From contig ADZZ01000159.1 of assembly GCA_000179315.1 (NCBI GenBank), forward strand, positions 1 through 36,880: 36,880 nt of DNA. The letters run 5' to 3'. This document shows positions 1 to 7,952 of the stretch, piece after piece. The first letter of the stretch is position 1. Every line of letters starts with the position of its first letter. Position numbers and translations under genes: made by a program. The stretch comes from a delta proteobacterium NaphS2. Lineage in GTDB: Bacteria; Desulfobacterota; DSM-4660; Desulfatiglandales; Desulfatiglandaceae. The notes under the pieces are model-generated. The model searched no databases. It was not told the origin of the DNA and saw only the letters and a list, made by a program, of their open reading frames with translations.

Positions 1-1
1 A

Positions 2-1321
2 TATCTTAAGCCTCTACAAAATGCTTTTTCTTCCACCAATCTCGGCAGGGAACGAGCACACTGGTTCTCTTATGCCATCCTGGCTTTCATCATCCCTTTC
101 ACTTCATCTATCTCTTCAAACGTGTTGCGTTGCCTCAATACCTTGTTTGGGCTCAACATTAACAAACGTCGATTCTACACCTTTATGGCTTCCAACAAAA
201 TACCATGGCATAACCTATGGGCCGCCTTATGGCACCTCATTCCTGACCCCTTGTCCGATGGGCGACTTATGATCGCATTAGATGATTTCATCAATCCAAA
301 GACAGGTCGCAACATCTTCGGATGTTCTCATATCTTCGATCATGCCGCAAAGGACAATCAATCCAAATATCCATGGGCACAGAATGTGGTTCTTATTGGT
401 CTGTTAAAGGTCATCAAAGGACGATGGGCTTGTCTCCCCCTTTCACAGCGATTTTATTTGCCCCAAAAGGCCATAAATGCCAAATCGGACAATATGAGGG
501 TTGCCGGAAAGGTCGTTTCTTTCCAAACCAAACTCCAACAAGCTGTCGAGATGGTAATTCAGGTAGCTCAACACTTTGCCGGCGTTGACATAATAATCGT
601 TTGTGACAGCTGGTTCGGAAATAACGGCCTGTTCAAACCCCTCCGCACTAAACTCGGAAATTTTGTTCATTTGCTTTCAAGATTACGTTCCAATACCGTA
701 CTGTACTCCATCCCCAAGATCGGTTCTTCCAAAAAGCCGGGAAGACCCAAAAAATATGGCAGCAGGTTGGGTTCGTGCGCTGAAATGGCGGCGGCATTCA
801 TGGCGTACGCTTCAACCTATCACGTCTTCCTGTACGGAAAATACCGTGAAGTCAACGCATACTCCCAAATCGTTATGCTCAAAACACTCAAGTGCCCTGT
901 CCGGGTTGTCTGGGTCTTTCGAAAAACACAGTGGATCGCAATCTTCTCCACGGACTTGAAGCTGTCGGTTGAGCAAATTATCGAGTATTATGGGGCCAGG
1001 TGGAAAATCGAGTCGGGTTTCAAGGAGATCAAGCAAGACATTGGAAGCAGCAAAAGCCAAACCCGCAATGCACAGGCAGTGATCAATCACATCAATTTTT
1101 CCATAATGGCCGCAACAATCATTTGGATCTATGGTTCACGGCTCGAAAACATTCCCGAACGCAGGCACAAGGTCAAGGGTCGCAACAGTTTCGCCTTTTC
1201 CGACCTGAGACATATCATCGCTAAGTCCGCATTGAGCGATGATTTTCATGCCGTTTGCAACCAAGACAACAAACTGCCCCGAAAATCTTTCCTGGAGGCG
1301 TTGCTGCGCATGGTCGGCTGA
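2..1321 (+). CDS. IS4-type DDE transposase, 5' end outside the window
   Basis: The reading frame is open from base 2, so the gene enters from the left edge; the internal GTG at 122 is not the true start. It encodes a DDE-fold transposase that would cut and join the ends of its own insertion sequence. Visible motifs are a first Asp in IALDDF (about base 275), a second Asp in VCDSWFG (about base 600), and the IS4-family YREK signature at about bases 988-1030 with exact Y-2-R-3-E-6-K spacing (YGARWKIESGFKEIK). The stop is TGA at 1319-1321. No terminal inverted repeat could be identified because the left end lies outside. The frame is otherwise intact, so the element may be active. It sits upstream of an incomplete nuo operon and could have taken part in a rearrangement there (inference). 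Confidence 0.85.
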   Translation, partial: YLKPLQNAFSSTNLGRERAHWFSYAILAFIIPFTSSISSNVLRCLNTLFGLNINKRRFYTFMASNKIPWHNLWAALWHLIPDPLSDGRLMIALDDFINPKTGRNIFGCSHIFDHAAKDNQSKYPWAQNVVLIGLLKVIKGRWACLPLSQRFYLPQKAINAKSDNMRVAGKVVSFQTKLQQAVEMVIQVAQHFAGVDIIIVCDSWFGNNGLFKPLRTKLGNFVHLLSRLRSNTVLYSIPKIGSSKKPGRPKKYGSRLGSCAEMAAAFMAYASTYHVFLYGKYREVNAYSQIVMLKTLKCPVRVVWVFRKTQWIAIFSTDLKLSVEQIIEYYGARWKIESGFKEIKQDIGSSKSQTRNAQAVINHINFSIMAATIIWIYGSRLENIPERRHKVKGRNSFAFSDLRHIIAKSALSDDFHAVCNQDNKLPRKSFLEALLRMVG

Positions 1322-1409
1322 TCAAGCCGGGGGCATTTTCTGTGAAACTTCAGTTTAAAGATGTTCTCTGAAAAAAATGAGATGCCAAGCTTTTTGTATG
1401 GTACGTTCC

Positions 1410-1595
1410 ATGAGTGAAAAAATAAAAAATAATGATCTCTTCGAGGTTGACAAAGGGCTGGTGGCAATGTTTCTTAAGCTTTCGCCGGAGGAACGCCTGA
1501 ATGCAAATGACAAGGCAATACAGGGTATTCTGGAATTGAGGAATGCATATCAACGGCAAAAAAACGGCAAGCGCCGATCTGACGGCAATAATTGA
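1410..1595 (+). CDS. small hypothetical protein (61 aa)
   Basis: This short ORF begins MSEKIKNNDLF and contains the acidic/helical stretch LSPEERLNAND followed by a helical ILELRNAY segment and a basic tail. No strong ribosome binding site precedes the ATG at 1410; an in-frame start at 1377 also exists. A second short frame overlaps its end (ATG 1543, stop 1621-1623, 26 codons, containing ADLTAIIEGLLKRAS). The tail-to-head overlap looks like a two-gene module whose second gene has been cut short. I do not recognise the family. It lies between the IS4-type transposase and the 383-aa gene, so it may be a remnant. Confidence 0.4.
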   Translation: MSEKIKNNDLFEVDKGLVAMFLKLSPEERLNANDKAIQGILELRNAYQRQKNGKRRSDGNN

Positions 1596-1811
1596 GGGCC
1601 TGTTAAAGAGGGCATCAGGATAAACAAAACGTATGTTTTTGGATGAGATTCGTTTACTAAGGATGGTCATTGGCGCCGGCCAGCGGTTTTTTTTGAGCAA
1701 GTTTTAGGGGTAAAGGGACGCTCTTTAAGAATTCAATTGATAAAAACTGATCCACACGAGGTGGGGTGATAGCCTGTTGTTTGGCAATACGAAGACTGAA
1801 ATGGAGAGATC

Positions 1812-2963
1812 ATGAGTGAATATCAGTATTATGAATTTCAAGCCATAGATCAGCCGCTGGATAAAGAGGCAATGGATGCCCTCAGAAATTTATCCTCAAG
1901 GGCGCAAATCACCCCCACCGGCTTTATAAATGAATATAATTACGGCGACTTTAAGGGAACTCCGTTGAAACTTATGGCTGCCTATTTTGACGCGTTTCTC
2001 TATGTGGCCAATTGGGGAACACGTGAGTTTATGTTGAAGGTTCCTCTCAGATTGGTCAACTACGATTTGGTCAAAGAATATTGCGGTGGAGAAAGCGTTA
2101 CCGCTTACAGGAAGGGCGAAAATGTGATTTTTCAATTCACATCCGACACCGATGAGCCGGAATGGGAAGAAGGGAATGGATGGCTTTCCTCTTTGCTTGC
2201 ATTACGTTCGGATATTCTTAACGGGGATTACCGATGCCTCTATTTTGGGTGGCTTTATTGCGCTCAAATGGAGGAATTTGAAGATGATGAAATGGAACCT
2301 TCGGTTCCTCCCAATCTGGGTAATCTGAACGATTCCCTGGTAACCTTTGTGGATTTTTTGCGGATCGACAACGATCTGGTTGCGGTTGCAGCCCAGAACA
2401 GTGCTTCAACAAAGGTTTTTCATATGGTCGATAAAGAGGCTTTGGGGGCCTGGATCTCCAATATTCCGGACCGAGAGAAGGACGATGTCGTGCTTCGTTT
2501 GATCCAGGGACACGACCCACATCTTGGTGCGGAATTGCTTCAGCGATATCGAAACAGGATGGGGGAAAACCAGGACGGCAGAACGATTGTGGAACGGCGC
2601 TCTGTTAACGAATTGATTGCAAAGGGAAAAATATATGCGGCTGAGAGAAAAAAACGGATCGCTGAAAAAAAGGCGAAAGAAGCTGCTCGAATAGTACGGA
2701 AAAAGGCGGTCGTTCGAGAGAAATATTTGAATGAACTGGGCAAACGGGAGGACCAGGTTTGGAAGCAGATAGACGAACTCATTGATACAAAACGTCCATC
2801 AGATTATGATTCTGCGGTTCAACTCCTTGTGGATCTGAGAGAACTGGGAATCAAAAGGGGAAAGGAGAAATCGTTTTTGGAGAGGTTGGAGGGCATTCGT
2901 GAAAAGCATCGGCGTAAACCCAGTCTTATTGAGCGGTTAAAGAAAGCAGACCTGATTAAATAA
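1812..2963 (+). CDS. uncharacterised protein (383 aa) with basic coiled C-terminus
   Basis: The ATG at 1812 follows a good ribosome binding site (GGAGAG, 5-6 bases upstream). The N-terminal ~200 residues look like one soluble domain, beginning MSEYQYYEFQAIDQPL and rich in aromatic and acidic residues (motifs DAFLYVANWGT and YFGWLYCAQ, then an acidic EEFEDDEMEP loop). From about residue 255 the chain becomes strongly basic and helical (AERKKRIAEKKAKEAARIV), likely a coiled coil, and ends in another basic stretch. No signal peptide or membrane segment is seen. I have the impression of a conserved bacterial family of unknown function, but cannot name it. It lies 206 bases upstream of nuoH, where nuoD or nuoG would often be, and has no evident link to complex I. 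Confidence 0.7.
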   Translation: MSEYQYYEFQAIDQPLDKEAMDALRNLSSRAQITPTGFINEYNYGDFKGTPLKLMAAYFDAFLYVANWGTREFMLKVPLRLVNYDLVKEYCGGESVTAYRKGENVIFQFTSDTDEPEWEEGNGWLSSLLALRSDILNGDYRCLYFGWLYCAQMEEFEDDEMEPSVPPNLGNLNDSLVTFVDFLRIDNDLVAVAAQNSASTKVFHMVDKEALGAWISNIPDREKDDVVLRLIQGHDPHLGAELLQRYRNRMGENQDGRTIVERRSVNELIAKGKIYAAERKKRIAEKKAKEAARIVRKKAVVREKYLNELGKREDQVWKQIDELIDTKRPSDYDSAVQLLVDLRELGIKRGKEKSFLERLEGIREKHRRKPSLIERLKKADLIK

Positions 2964-3169
2964 TTATCGGATGCTCCAAACTGCATTGATGCTCCGGCCG
3001 GATGCTGGAAGCTTGATTAGGGGAAGTGGAGGTTTGAGAAAAATTCGTTGGAAACTTCCTGGTATTGGAAAAAGAGGTGCTTTGCGAATCATTTCTTGAT
3101 GCTTTGCATGTGGCAGATGGAGAATGAGTTGATTATTGGTTTGGATGACTGAGGGGCGGGAGGTTCCGG

Positions 3170-4141
3170 ATGTCCTTTAATGAGATTCAGTTGATACGAA
3201 TGATCATTGCAGTGGTGGCAACGGCCCTTTTCGTGGCGGTGAGTGTGATCTTTCTGGTCTATCTGGAGCGAAAGGTGGCCGGTCATGTGCAGCGACGTCC
3301 TGGACCCTTTGAAGTGGGGCCCCACGGAATCCTCCAGACCATCGCCGATGCCGTCAAACTCCTGTCAAAACAGCCGCTCAAACCGGACGGCGCGGACCCC
3401 CTTTTGTTCTGGCTGGCCCCGGTGGTCGCCTTTGCGCCGACCCTGCTCCTGCTGCTTCCCATCCCTTTCGGACCGGTCCTCACCGGGCTCGACGTGAACC
3501 TGGGATTGCTGCTGATTCTGGCCTTTTCAGGCATGAACGTGCTGGCCCTTTGCCTGGCGGGATGGGGATCAGATAACAAATGGGCCGTTCTGGGGGCCGC
3601 ACGGTCCGTGGCCCAGGCCGTCGGGTATGAAATTCCGCTGCTTCTCGCGGTTCTGGCGGTCACTTTCAGCAGCGGTACGCTCAATCTCACCGAACTGGTG
3701 GCAAAGCAGGGGCCGTACCCATGGCACTGGAACTTTATCACCCAGCCGTTGGCGTTTTTCATTTATTTTGTCTGTGCCGTGGCGGAAACCAACCGGAACC
3801 CCTTTGATTTGCCGGAGGCGGAAAGCGAACTCACCGCCGGTTTTCATACGGAATATTCGGGGATGGGATTCGGACTCTTTTTCCTGGCGGAATACACCAA
3901 TATGATCGTGGTTTGCAGCGTCTGTACGGCCCTTTTCCTGGGCGGCTGGCAGGGACCGTTTCTGCCCGGTTTCTGGTGGTTTCTGGCCAAAATGTACGTG
4001 CTGTTGCTGGTCATGATGTGGTTTCGGTGGACCTTTCCCCGGCTCCGCTTTGACCAACTGCTCAACCTGAACTGGAAATGGCTGTTGCCCCTTGCGCTGC
4101 TCAACCTCATGGGCACGGCCTTCTTTATGAAACTTTTTTGA
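3170..4141 (+). CDS. nuoH: NADH-quinone oxidoreductase subunit H (NuoH)
   Basis: NuoH is the membrane subunit of complex I that joins the hydrophilic and membrane arms and forms part of the quinone chamber. The 323-aa length is typical. Family marks visible are the first-loop motif VQRRPGPFEVGPHGILQTIA (about residues 40-60), the KLLSKQ loop, and the strongly conserved acidic loop AETNRNPFDLPEAESEL followed by GFHTEYSG (about residues 203-232). About eight hydrophobic helices are evident. The start ATG at 3170 follows GGGCGGGAGG. The next gene, nuoI, begins 10 bases after the stop. It is the first nuo gene here; nuoA-G are not upstream. Confidence 0.97.
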   Translation: MSFNEIQLIRMIIAVVATALFVAVSVIFLVYLERKVAGHVQRRPGPFEVGPHGILQTIADAVKLLSKQPLKPDGADPLLFWLAPVVAFAPTLLLLLPIPFGPVLTGLDVNLGLLLILAFSGMNVLALCLAGWGSDNKWAVLGAARSVAQAVGYEIPLLLAVLAVTFSSGTLNLTELVAKQGPYPWHWNFITQPLAFFIYFVCAVAETNRNPFDLPEAESELTAGFHTEYSGMGFGLFFLAEYTNMIVVCSVCTALFLGGWQGPFLPGFWWFLAKMYVLLLVMMWFRWTFPRLRFDQLLNLNWKWLLPLALLNLMGTAFFMKLF

Positions 4142-4151
4142 GAAGATATTC

Positions 4152-4616
4152 ATGAACGCACTGAGAAAAATGGGTGAGGATGTTTTGGGACTCTGGAGCC
4201 TGGTAAAAGGGCTCAGGATTACGGCCACCCTTTTTTTCTCAAAACAGGTCACGGTCCACTATCCGAGAGAAGGTGTCGACAACCTGGCAACATTCCGGGG
4301 ACCCATAGAACTTGCGCCGGACCCTGAAGACCCGATGCGCCCCCTTTGTATTGCATGTATGACCTGTGTGTCCACCTGCCCCACAGGGGCCATTTCAGTG
4401 GTGAAGAAAAAAGTGCCGAAACCCGAAGATGGGGCTGCGGATAAAGATCAACCGGCCGGGAAACCTCCCAAAGGTCCGGCAAAATTCAGATATGACTATA
4501 CGGTATGCTGCCAGTGTGGGTTGTGCGCACAAAACTGTCCCAAAGGGGCCATCCGCTTTTCAGGGAATCCCTGTGCTGCAAGTACGGATAAGAAGGCCTT
4601 TCTATTTAATCTGCTT
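4152..4616 (+). pseudogene. nuoI: nuoI, 5' part (NuoI ferredoxin subunit interrupted by the IS91-like element)
   Basis: NuoI carries clusters N6a and N6b, the last iron-sulfur relay of complex I before quinone. Both 4Fe-4S motifs are present: CIACMTCVSTCP (about residue 66) and CCQCGLCAQNCP (about residue 119), each C-x2-C-x2-C-x3-CP. Native sequence continues through STDKKAFLFNLL and then runs into the element at base 4614-4617. The frame continues through element DNA to a stop at 4833-4835, giving a 227-aa product with an unrelated ~73-residue tail. The missing native C-terminus is still readable at 7083-7145; the intact protein would be about 174 aa. Both clusters are retained, so a partly functional chimera is possible but unproven. 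Between the clusters lies an unusual hydrophilic Lys/Pro-rich insert of about 30 residues. Confidence 0.9.
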
Positions 4617-4680
4617 GTTGGACGAAGCCGCTACGCGGCAGACAATTCCAGCGATTTTTTTTCTCCCAGATTAACCTGCT

Positions 4681-4767
4681 GTAATCTCCTCCAACTTTGT
4701 AATAAAAAGAAATCATCAAGGAAGGCGCATTTGCCTTTCATTTCAATCATTACAAGGAGGAGATTAC
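4681..4767 (+). promoter_or_regulatory. inverted repeat masking the recombinase ribosome binding site
   Basis: The left arm (4681-4703, GTAATCTCCTCCaactTTGTAAT) is complementary to the right arm (4749-4767, ATTACAAGGAGGAGATTAC) apart from a 4-base bulge. The right arm contains the whole AAGGAGGAG Shine-Dalgarno of the recombinase gene, whose ATG is at 4769. A smaller stem (AAGGC/GCCTT, 4722-4726 with 4734-4738) lies in the loop. A transcript starting upstream, for example read-through from nuoH-I, would fold and hide the ribosome binding site. Such protection from external transcription is known in other insertion sequences; for this element it is inference. Confidence 0.6.
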
Positions 4768-4768
4768 A

Positions 4769-5681
4769 ATGGATACCACCATGCCAAAAAATTCGCAATT
4801 CAACAAGTATTACCGGAAGCACCAGAAATACCTGAAACTCAATGGATTACAGCCAAAAACCATTGAGGCGTACTCAAGGGCGATCAGGCGAATCGGAAAC
4901 TATTTCGATTGCAGGATCGTCAATCTTACATCCGACCAGTTGCTTGACTATTTTAATGAGCTTCTGGAATGCCATTCCTGGAGTACGGTCAAGCTCGATC
5001 TGTATGGTCTGAAGTTCTTTTACGCCAGGGTACTGAACAAAACCTGGGAAGACATCCCCTTAATCAAACCGCCAAGAACATCCAGGATCCCGGATATTCT
5101 ATCCATTGAGCAGCTCAACCGGCTGTTCGCCGAAACCAACAAGTTGAGCTACAAAGTCTTTTTCTTTACCACCTACAGCATGGGGCTGCGCCTTGGCGAA
5201 GGAATCAGGCTGACTGTCGGTGATATCGACTCCGTCAATATGCGAGTTCATATTCGCGACGCCAAGGGCAACAAAGACCGGCTGGTGCCGCTGCCTGAAA
5301 ATACTCTGCGCGTGCTGAGAAATTTCTGGCAGGTTCACAAACATCCCCATTTCCTTTTTCCAAGCCGGAAAAGAGGTCTGAATAATGCCCACCTGGTTCA
5401 GCAGCCACTGGACAGAGGCGGCATCCAGACCGCCATGAAAGCCGTTGTCAGACAACTCGGCATAAAAAAAAATTTCATGCCATTCCCTGCGGCACAGCTA
5501 TGCAACGCATATGCTGGAAGCAGGCGTTGATCTCATTGAATTACAACAGATCCTGGGCCATGTCAGTGTCCTGACCACCACCAGATACACCCATCTGACT
5601 TCCAATACCGGAAACAATGCCAGCCAGGCCGTCAATACGCTGGCCAACACCTTTGATATAACATGGGGAGGGGTCAAATGA
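4769..5681 (+). pseudogene. tyrosine recombinase (phage-integrase family), frameshifted at an A9 run
   Basis: The start ATG at 4769 follows a perfect AAGGAGGAG. The N-terminal part is a SAM-like core-binding domain (residues ~12-95) and then the catalytic domain with the first Arg in YSMGLRLGEG (R141) and the beta-hairpin Lys in DAKGNKDR. At 5464-5472 a run of nine A shifts the frame; the zero frame stops at 5530. Skipping one A restores [29 protein letters not shown] and a stop at 5679-5681. The H-x-x-R, His and nucleophile Tyr are thus all beyond the slip. The restored frame overlaps the transposase start as ATGA, as expected for the native gene. It may be a simple mutation, or rescued by transcriptional slippage on A9. 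Confidence 0.85.
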
Positions 5682-6790
5682 TTCTGCTCTCCTCGATTAT
5701 CAATGAATTCAGGGACCGCTTTTTGGACCGATACGAGAATTCCGTCCTGCCAAGCCATACAAAGGCTCTGCAGACCATGGCACAATGCAGACAAGAATAT
5801 GGCCCGCACATGCTGGCGAAATGTACGGATCACAACTGCGGAAAACAGGTCTATATTCCACATTCCTGTGGTCACAGGAACTGTCCCCATTGCCAGAACC
5901 ATGAAAACCGGCAGTGGATCGAGAATCAGTTGAGCAAGCGCTTACCGGCTCAATACTATCTGATCACCTTCACCCTCCCCAAACAGCTCAGGGATCTTGC
6001 CTGGAAAAATCAGGCAACAATCTATTCCCTCATGTTTGCCTGCGTCCAGGATCTCCTGAAAACATTTACCCAAAAAGACAAAAAACTCGGTGGAGCAGCC
6101 GGCTTTACCACCATACTCCATACCCATTCAAGAGCACTCGACTATCATCCCCACATTCATGTTGTCATGCCGGGGGCAAGCATCAATACAAAAACAGCAT
6201 TATGGCGGGTCAAATCTTCCGGGTATCTTTTCAGCCACAAGGCTCTGGCGCAAGTCTTCAGAGCAAAGATCCTCCAGGCCATTGTTGACCACGGGCTGAG
6301 CGTGCCAGAAGATTGCCCGAAACAGTGGGTCGTTGACTGCAAAGACGTCGGCAACGGCGACAAGGCAATCATTTATCTTGGCAGATATCTCTACCGGGGC
6401 GTCATCCGGGAACAGGATATTCTGCAATGCGAAAACGGCATGGTCACCTTCAGGTATCTCCATGCCAAAACCGGGCAATACAGAAGCAGGACCGTCACCG
6501 GGGAATATTTCCTCTATCTGCTCATGCTCCATGTGCTGCCCAAGGGCTTTCGAAGGGCCAGGTGTTACGGTTTTCTCCATCCATGCAGCAAAAAGCTCAT
6601 CTGTTTTTTGCAGATGGTGCTCCGGGTTAATCCGCTCAATATGTTTGCCAAGAAATTGAAAGAACGGCCAACAATTACCTGCCCGGTATGCGGAGCGGCC
6701 ATGAAAATTGTCCTGACAAAAATAGCAAAACCGCCGGCGAAGCAGGTCCACCTGCCTTACATGAGCGAACACGGAGAAATCGTTATGTAA
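5678..6790 (+). CDS. IS91-family HUH transposase
   Basis: This 370-aa single-strand DNA transposase would nick at the element end through a tyrosine and move by a rolling-circle-like route. I chose ATG 5678 because GGGGAGGGG lies five bases upstream and it overlaps the recombinase stop (ATGA); an in-frame ATG at 5663 lacks such a site. An N-terminal zinc-binding region has Cys at 37, 49, 54, 64, 69 and 72 ([12 protein letters not shown]). The HUH motif is HPHIH at 157-161. Candidate catalytic tyrosines are in [11 protein letters not shown] (233, 237, 239). A second Cys pair (CPVCG) is near the C-terminus. The frame is intact from end to end, so the transposase itself may be functional. Confidence 0.93.
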   Translation: MILLSSIINEFRDRFLDRYENSVLPSHTKALQTMAQCRQEYGPHMLAKCTDHNCGKQVYIPHSCGHRNCPHCQNHENRQWIENQLSKRLPAQYYLITFTLPKQLRDLAWKNQATIYSLMFACVQDLLKTFTQKDKKLGGAAGFTTILHTHSRALDYHPHIHVVMPGASINTKTALWRVKSSGYLFSHKALAQVFRAKILQAIVDHGLSVPEDCPKQWVVDCKDVGNGDKAIIYLGRYLYRGVIREQDILQCENGMVTFRYLHAKTGQYRSRTVTGEYFLYLLMLHVLPKGFRRARCYGFLHPCSKKLICFLQMVLRVNPLNMFAKKLKERPTITCPVCGAAMKIVLTKIAKPPAKQVHLPYMSEHGEIVM

Positions 6791-7005
6791 CCCAGAGCCA
6801 ACATCACCGGTTTATGAAAAAGCCCGGTTTCCCCGGTAATGGACACCTATGCGCAAAAAAACTGCATATTCCGCTTCTGAAAGCCTTGTTCTTCAGGCAA
6901 ATCTATTTCAAAGAGCATATGGGCAGAAGCAGAAAATCCCTGTCTCACTTCTGTCCTGATCAAGCTGCCTCTTTCAAAAAAGCTGTTTTCTATATATAGT
7001 AACCG

Positions 7006-7060
7006 GGCTTGTCCAACAAACGGTTCAGATTGTGGTTCGCTCCGCTCTCACAATCTAACC
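7006..7060 (+). repeat. IS91-like right-end inverted repeat and stem-loop
   Basis: GGCTTGTCCAACAA (7006-7019) is the inverse of the repeat at the left end. It is followed by a strong stem-loop: GGTTcAGATTGTG (7022-7034) pairs with CACAATCTAACC (7049-7060) with one bulged C, around a 14-base loop. A matching smaller hairpin near the left end is GCCGC/GCGGC at 4627-4639. Secondary structure near the ends is typical of HUH elements (origin/terminus of transposition). The region 6791-7005 upstream holds no recognisable gene. Confidence 0.5.
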
Positions 7061-7082
7061 TTATTCGATAGATTTGATCATT

Positions 7083-7145
7083 CTTGAGAATTTAAGATGC
7101 GCTGAAGCGGTAGCCAAGAAACCGCCGAATCAATGGAAATTCTAG
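7083..7145 (+). pseudogene. nuoI: nuoI, displaced 3' end
   Basis: In the frame CTT GAG AAT TTA this stretch reads LENLRCAEAVAKKPPNQWKF and stops with TAG at 7143-7145. Joined to the 5' part it completes a normal-length NuoI. It overlaps the nuoJ start (ATG 7133) by 13 bases, the kind of overlap seen throughout this operon. That supports this being the native end, and also suggests nuoJ was translationally coupled to nuoI before the insertion. Confidence 0.75.
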
Positions 7146-7642
7146 CAAAATCAGCTTTTCTCTTTTATTGCCTTATTATCGGTGCTGGCGCCGTCATGGC
7201 CGTTATGTCCAAAAGCCTGGTGCGGGCCCTCGTGGGTCTGATTGCCGTGATGATCGCTTTGGCGGGCATGTATCTTCTGCTGGCGGCACCCTTTATAGCT
7301 TTCATGCAAATTCTCATCTATGTCGGGGGCGTAAGTGTGCTCATCTTTTTTGCGATCATGCTGTCAAAGGCATCCGCTGAAGGTGATGAAACGGGATCCG
7401 TTTCCTTGGGCAGGGCCGTCAATGCCTTGCTTTGTCTCCTGGTGCCTGCGGTGATTTTTTCGGTGGTCATCATCTATCATCCCGTGACAACGCGGGATGC
7501 GCCCTTGGATGTATCGCCTGCATTGCTCGGAGAGGGCATGCTGGGGCCTTACCTCCTCCCTTTTGAGTTGATTTCGGTGGTTTTGTTTGCCGCAATGGCG
7601 GGAGCGGTGCTGGCGGCCTGGCGGAAGCGGGGGCAAAAATGA
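7133..7642 (+). CDS. nuoJ: NADH-quinone oxidoreductase subunit J (NuoJ)
   Basis: NuoJ is a small membrane subunit of complex I beside NuoH and NuoK that helps couple quinone chemistry to proton transfer. The 169-aa product has five hydrophobic helices, the conserved AFMQILIYVGGVSVLIFFAIML segment of helix 3 (about residues 60-81; quoted here only as a landmark) and a C-terminal helix ending in AAWRKRGQK. The start ATG at 7133 has no good ribosome binding site. It lies inside the displaced 3' end of nuoI, so translation probably relied on coupling to nuoI, now broken by the insertion. The stop overlaps the nuoK start (ATGA). Confidence 0.95.
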   Translation: MEILAKSAFLFYCLIIGAGAVMAVMSKSLVRALVGLIAVMIALAGMYLLLAAPFIAFMQILIYVGGVSVLIFFAIMLSKASAEGDETGSVSLGRAVNALLCLLVPAVIFSVVIIYHPVTTRDAPLDVSPALLGEGMLGPYLLPFELISVVLFAAMAGAVLAAWRKRGQK

Positions 7643-7947
7643 CGGATCTCATGCTGTTTCAATTGGTGGGCGTCTTTCTTTTTTCCGTGGGCATCGCGGG
7701 CCTTGTACGGCGTAAAACCCTGGTGGGGATGCTCATCGCCCTGGAGTTGATGATCAACGGCGCGGGCCTGTCCATTGTGGCGGCGGCCCAGCTCACAAGC
7801 GGCGATGCCGTCAAAGGGCAGTTGGCGGCCCTTTTCGTCATGGGGCTTGCCGCGGCCGAGGCGACCCTGTTGCTGGCCATCATTCTGGTGGCGGTGAGAC
7901 GCCTCAAGAGTTCCGGAACCGACGGTGTTTTTCATATGCGGGGATAA
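7639..7947 (+). CDS. nuoK: NADH-quinone oxidoreductase subunit K (NuoK)
   Basis: NuoK (102 aa, typical ~100) is an MrpC-like three-helix subunit carrying glutamates of the central proton pathway. The first glutamate is visible in LIALELMINGAGL (about residue 36) and the second in GLAAAEATLLLAI (about residue 72), both at the expected places in helices 2 and 3. The ATG overlaps the nuoJ stop by four bases. A MrpD/NuoM-like gene follows five bases after the stop. Confidence 0.95.
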   Translation: MTDLMLFQLVGVFLFSVGIAGLVRRKTLVGMLIALELMINGAGLSIVAAAQLTSGDAVKGQLAALFVMGLAAAEATLLLAIILVAVRRLKSSGTDGVFHMRG

Positions 7948-7952
7948 GATAA

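Larger units (their letters stand above)
4614..7082 (+). mobile_element. IS91-like (HUH) insertion sequence with accessory tyrosine recombinase, inserted in nuoI
   Basis: The boundaries come from rejoining nuoI. The left flank ends ...AATCTG CTTG (4608-4617) and the right flank starts CTTG AGAATTT (7083-7093); fused over the shared CTTG they give one uninterrupted frame reading FLFNLLENLRCAEAV. CTTG (complement CAAG) is a target tetranucleotide known for IS91-family elements, which do not duplicate their target. The element is ~2.47 kb with a 4-base ambiguity. It encodes a tyrosine recombinase (frameshifted) and an IS91-type transposase overlapping by ATGA, an arrangement known from some IS91-family members. 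Imperfect inverted repeats TTGTTGGACGAAGCC (4615-4629) and GGCTTGTCCAACAA (7006-7019) lie near the ends, together with small hairpins. The right repeat is 63 bases inside the inferred end, so that end is less certain. Confidence 0.8.

Noticed and set aside
5464-5472. Programmed -1 ribosomal frameshift in the recombinase
   Set aside because: A -1 shift would enter the wrong frame; a +1 (or -2) change is needed, so slippage or mutation is the only fit.
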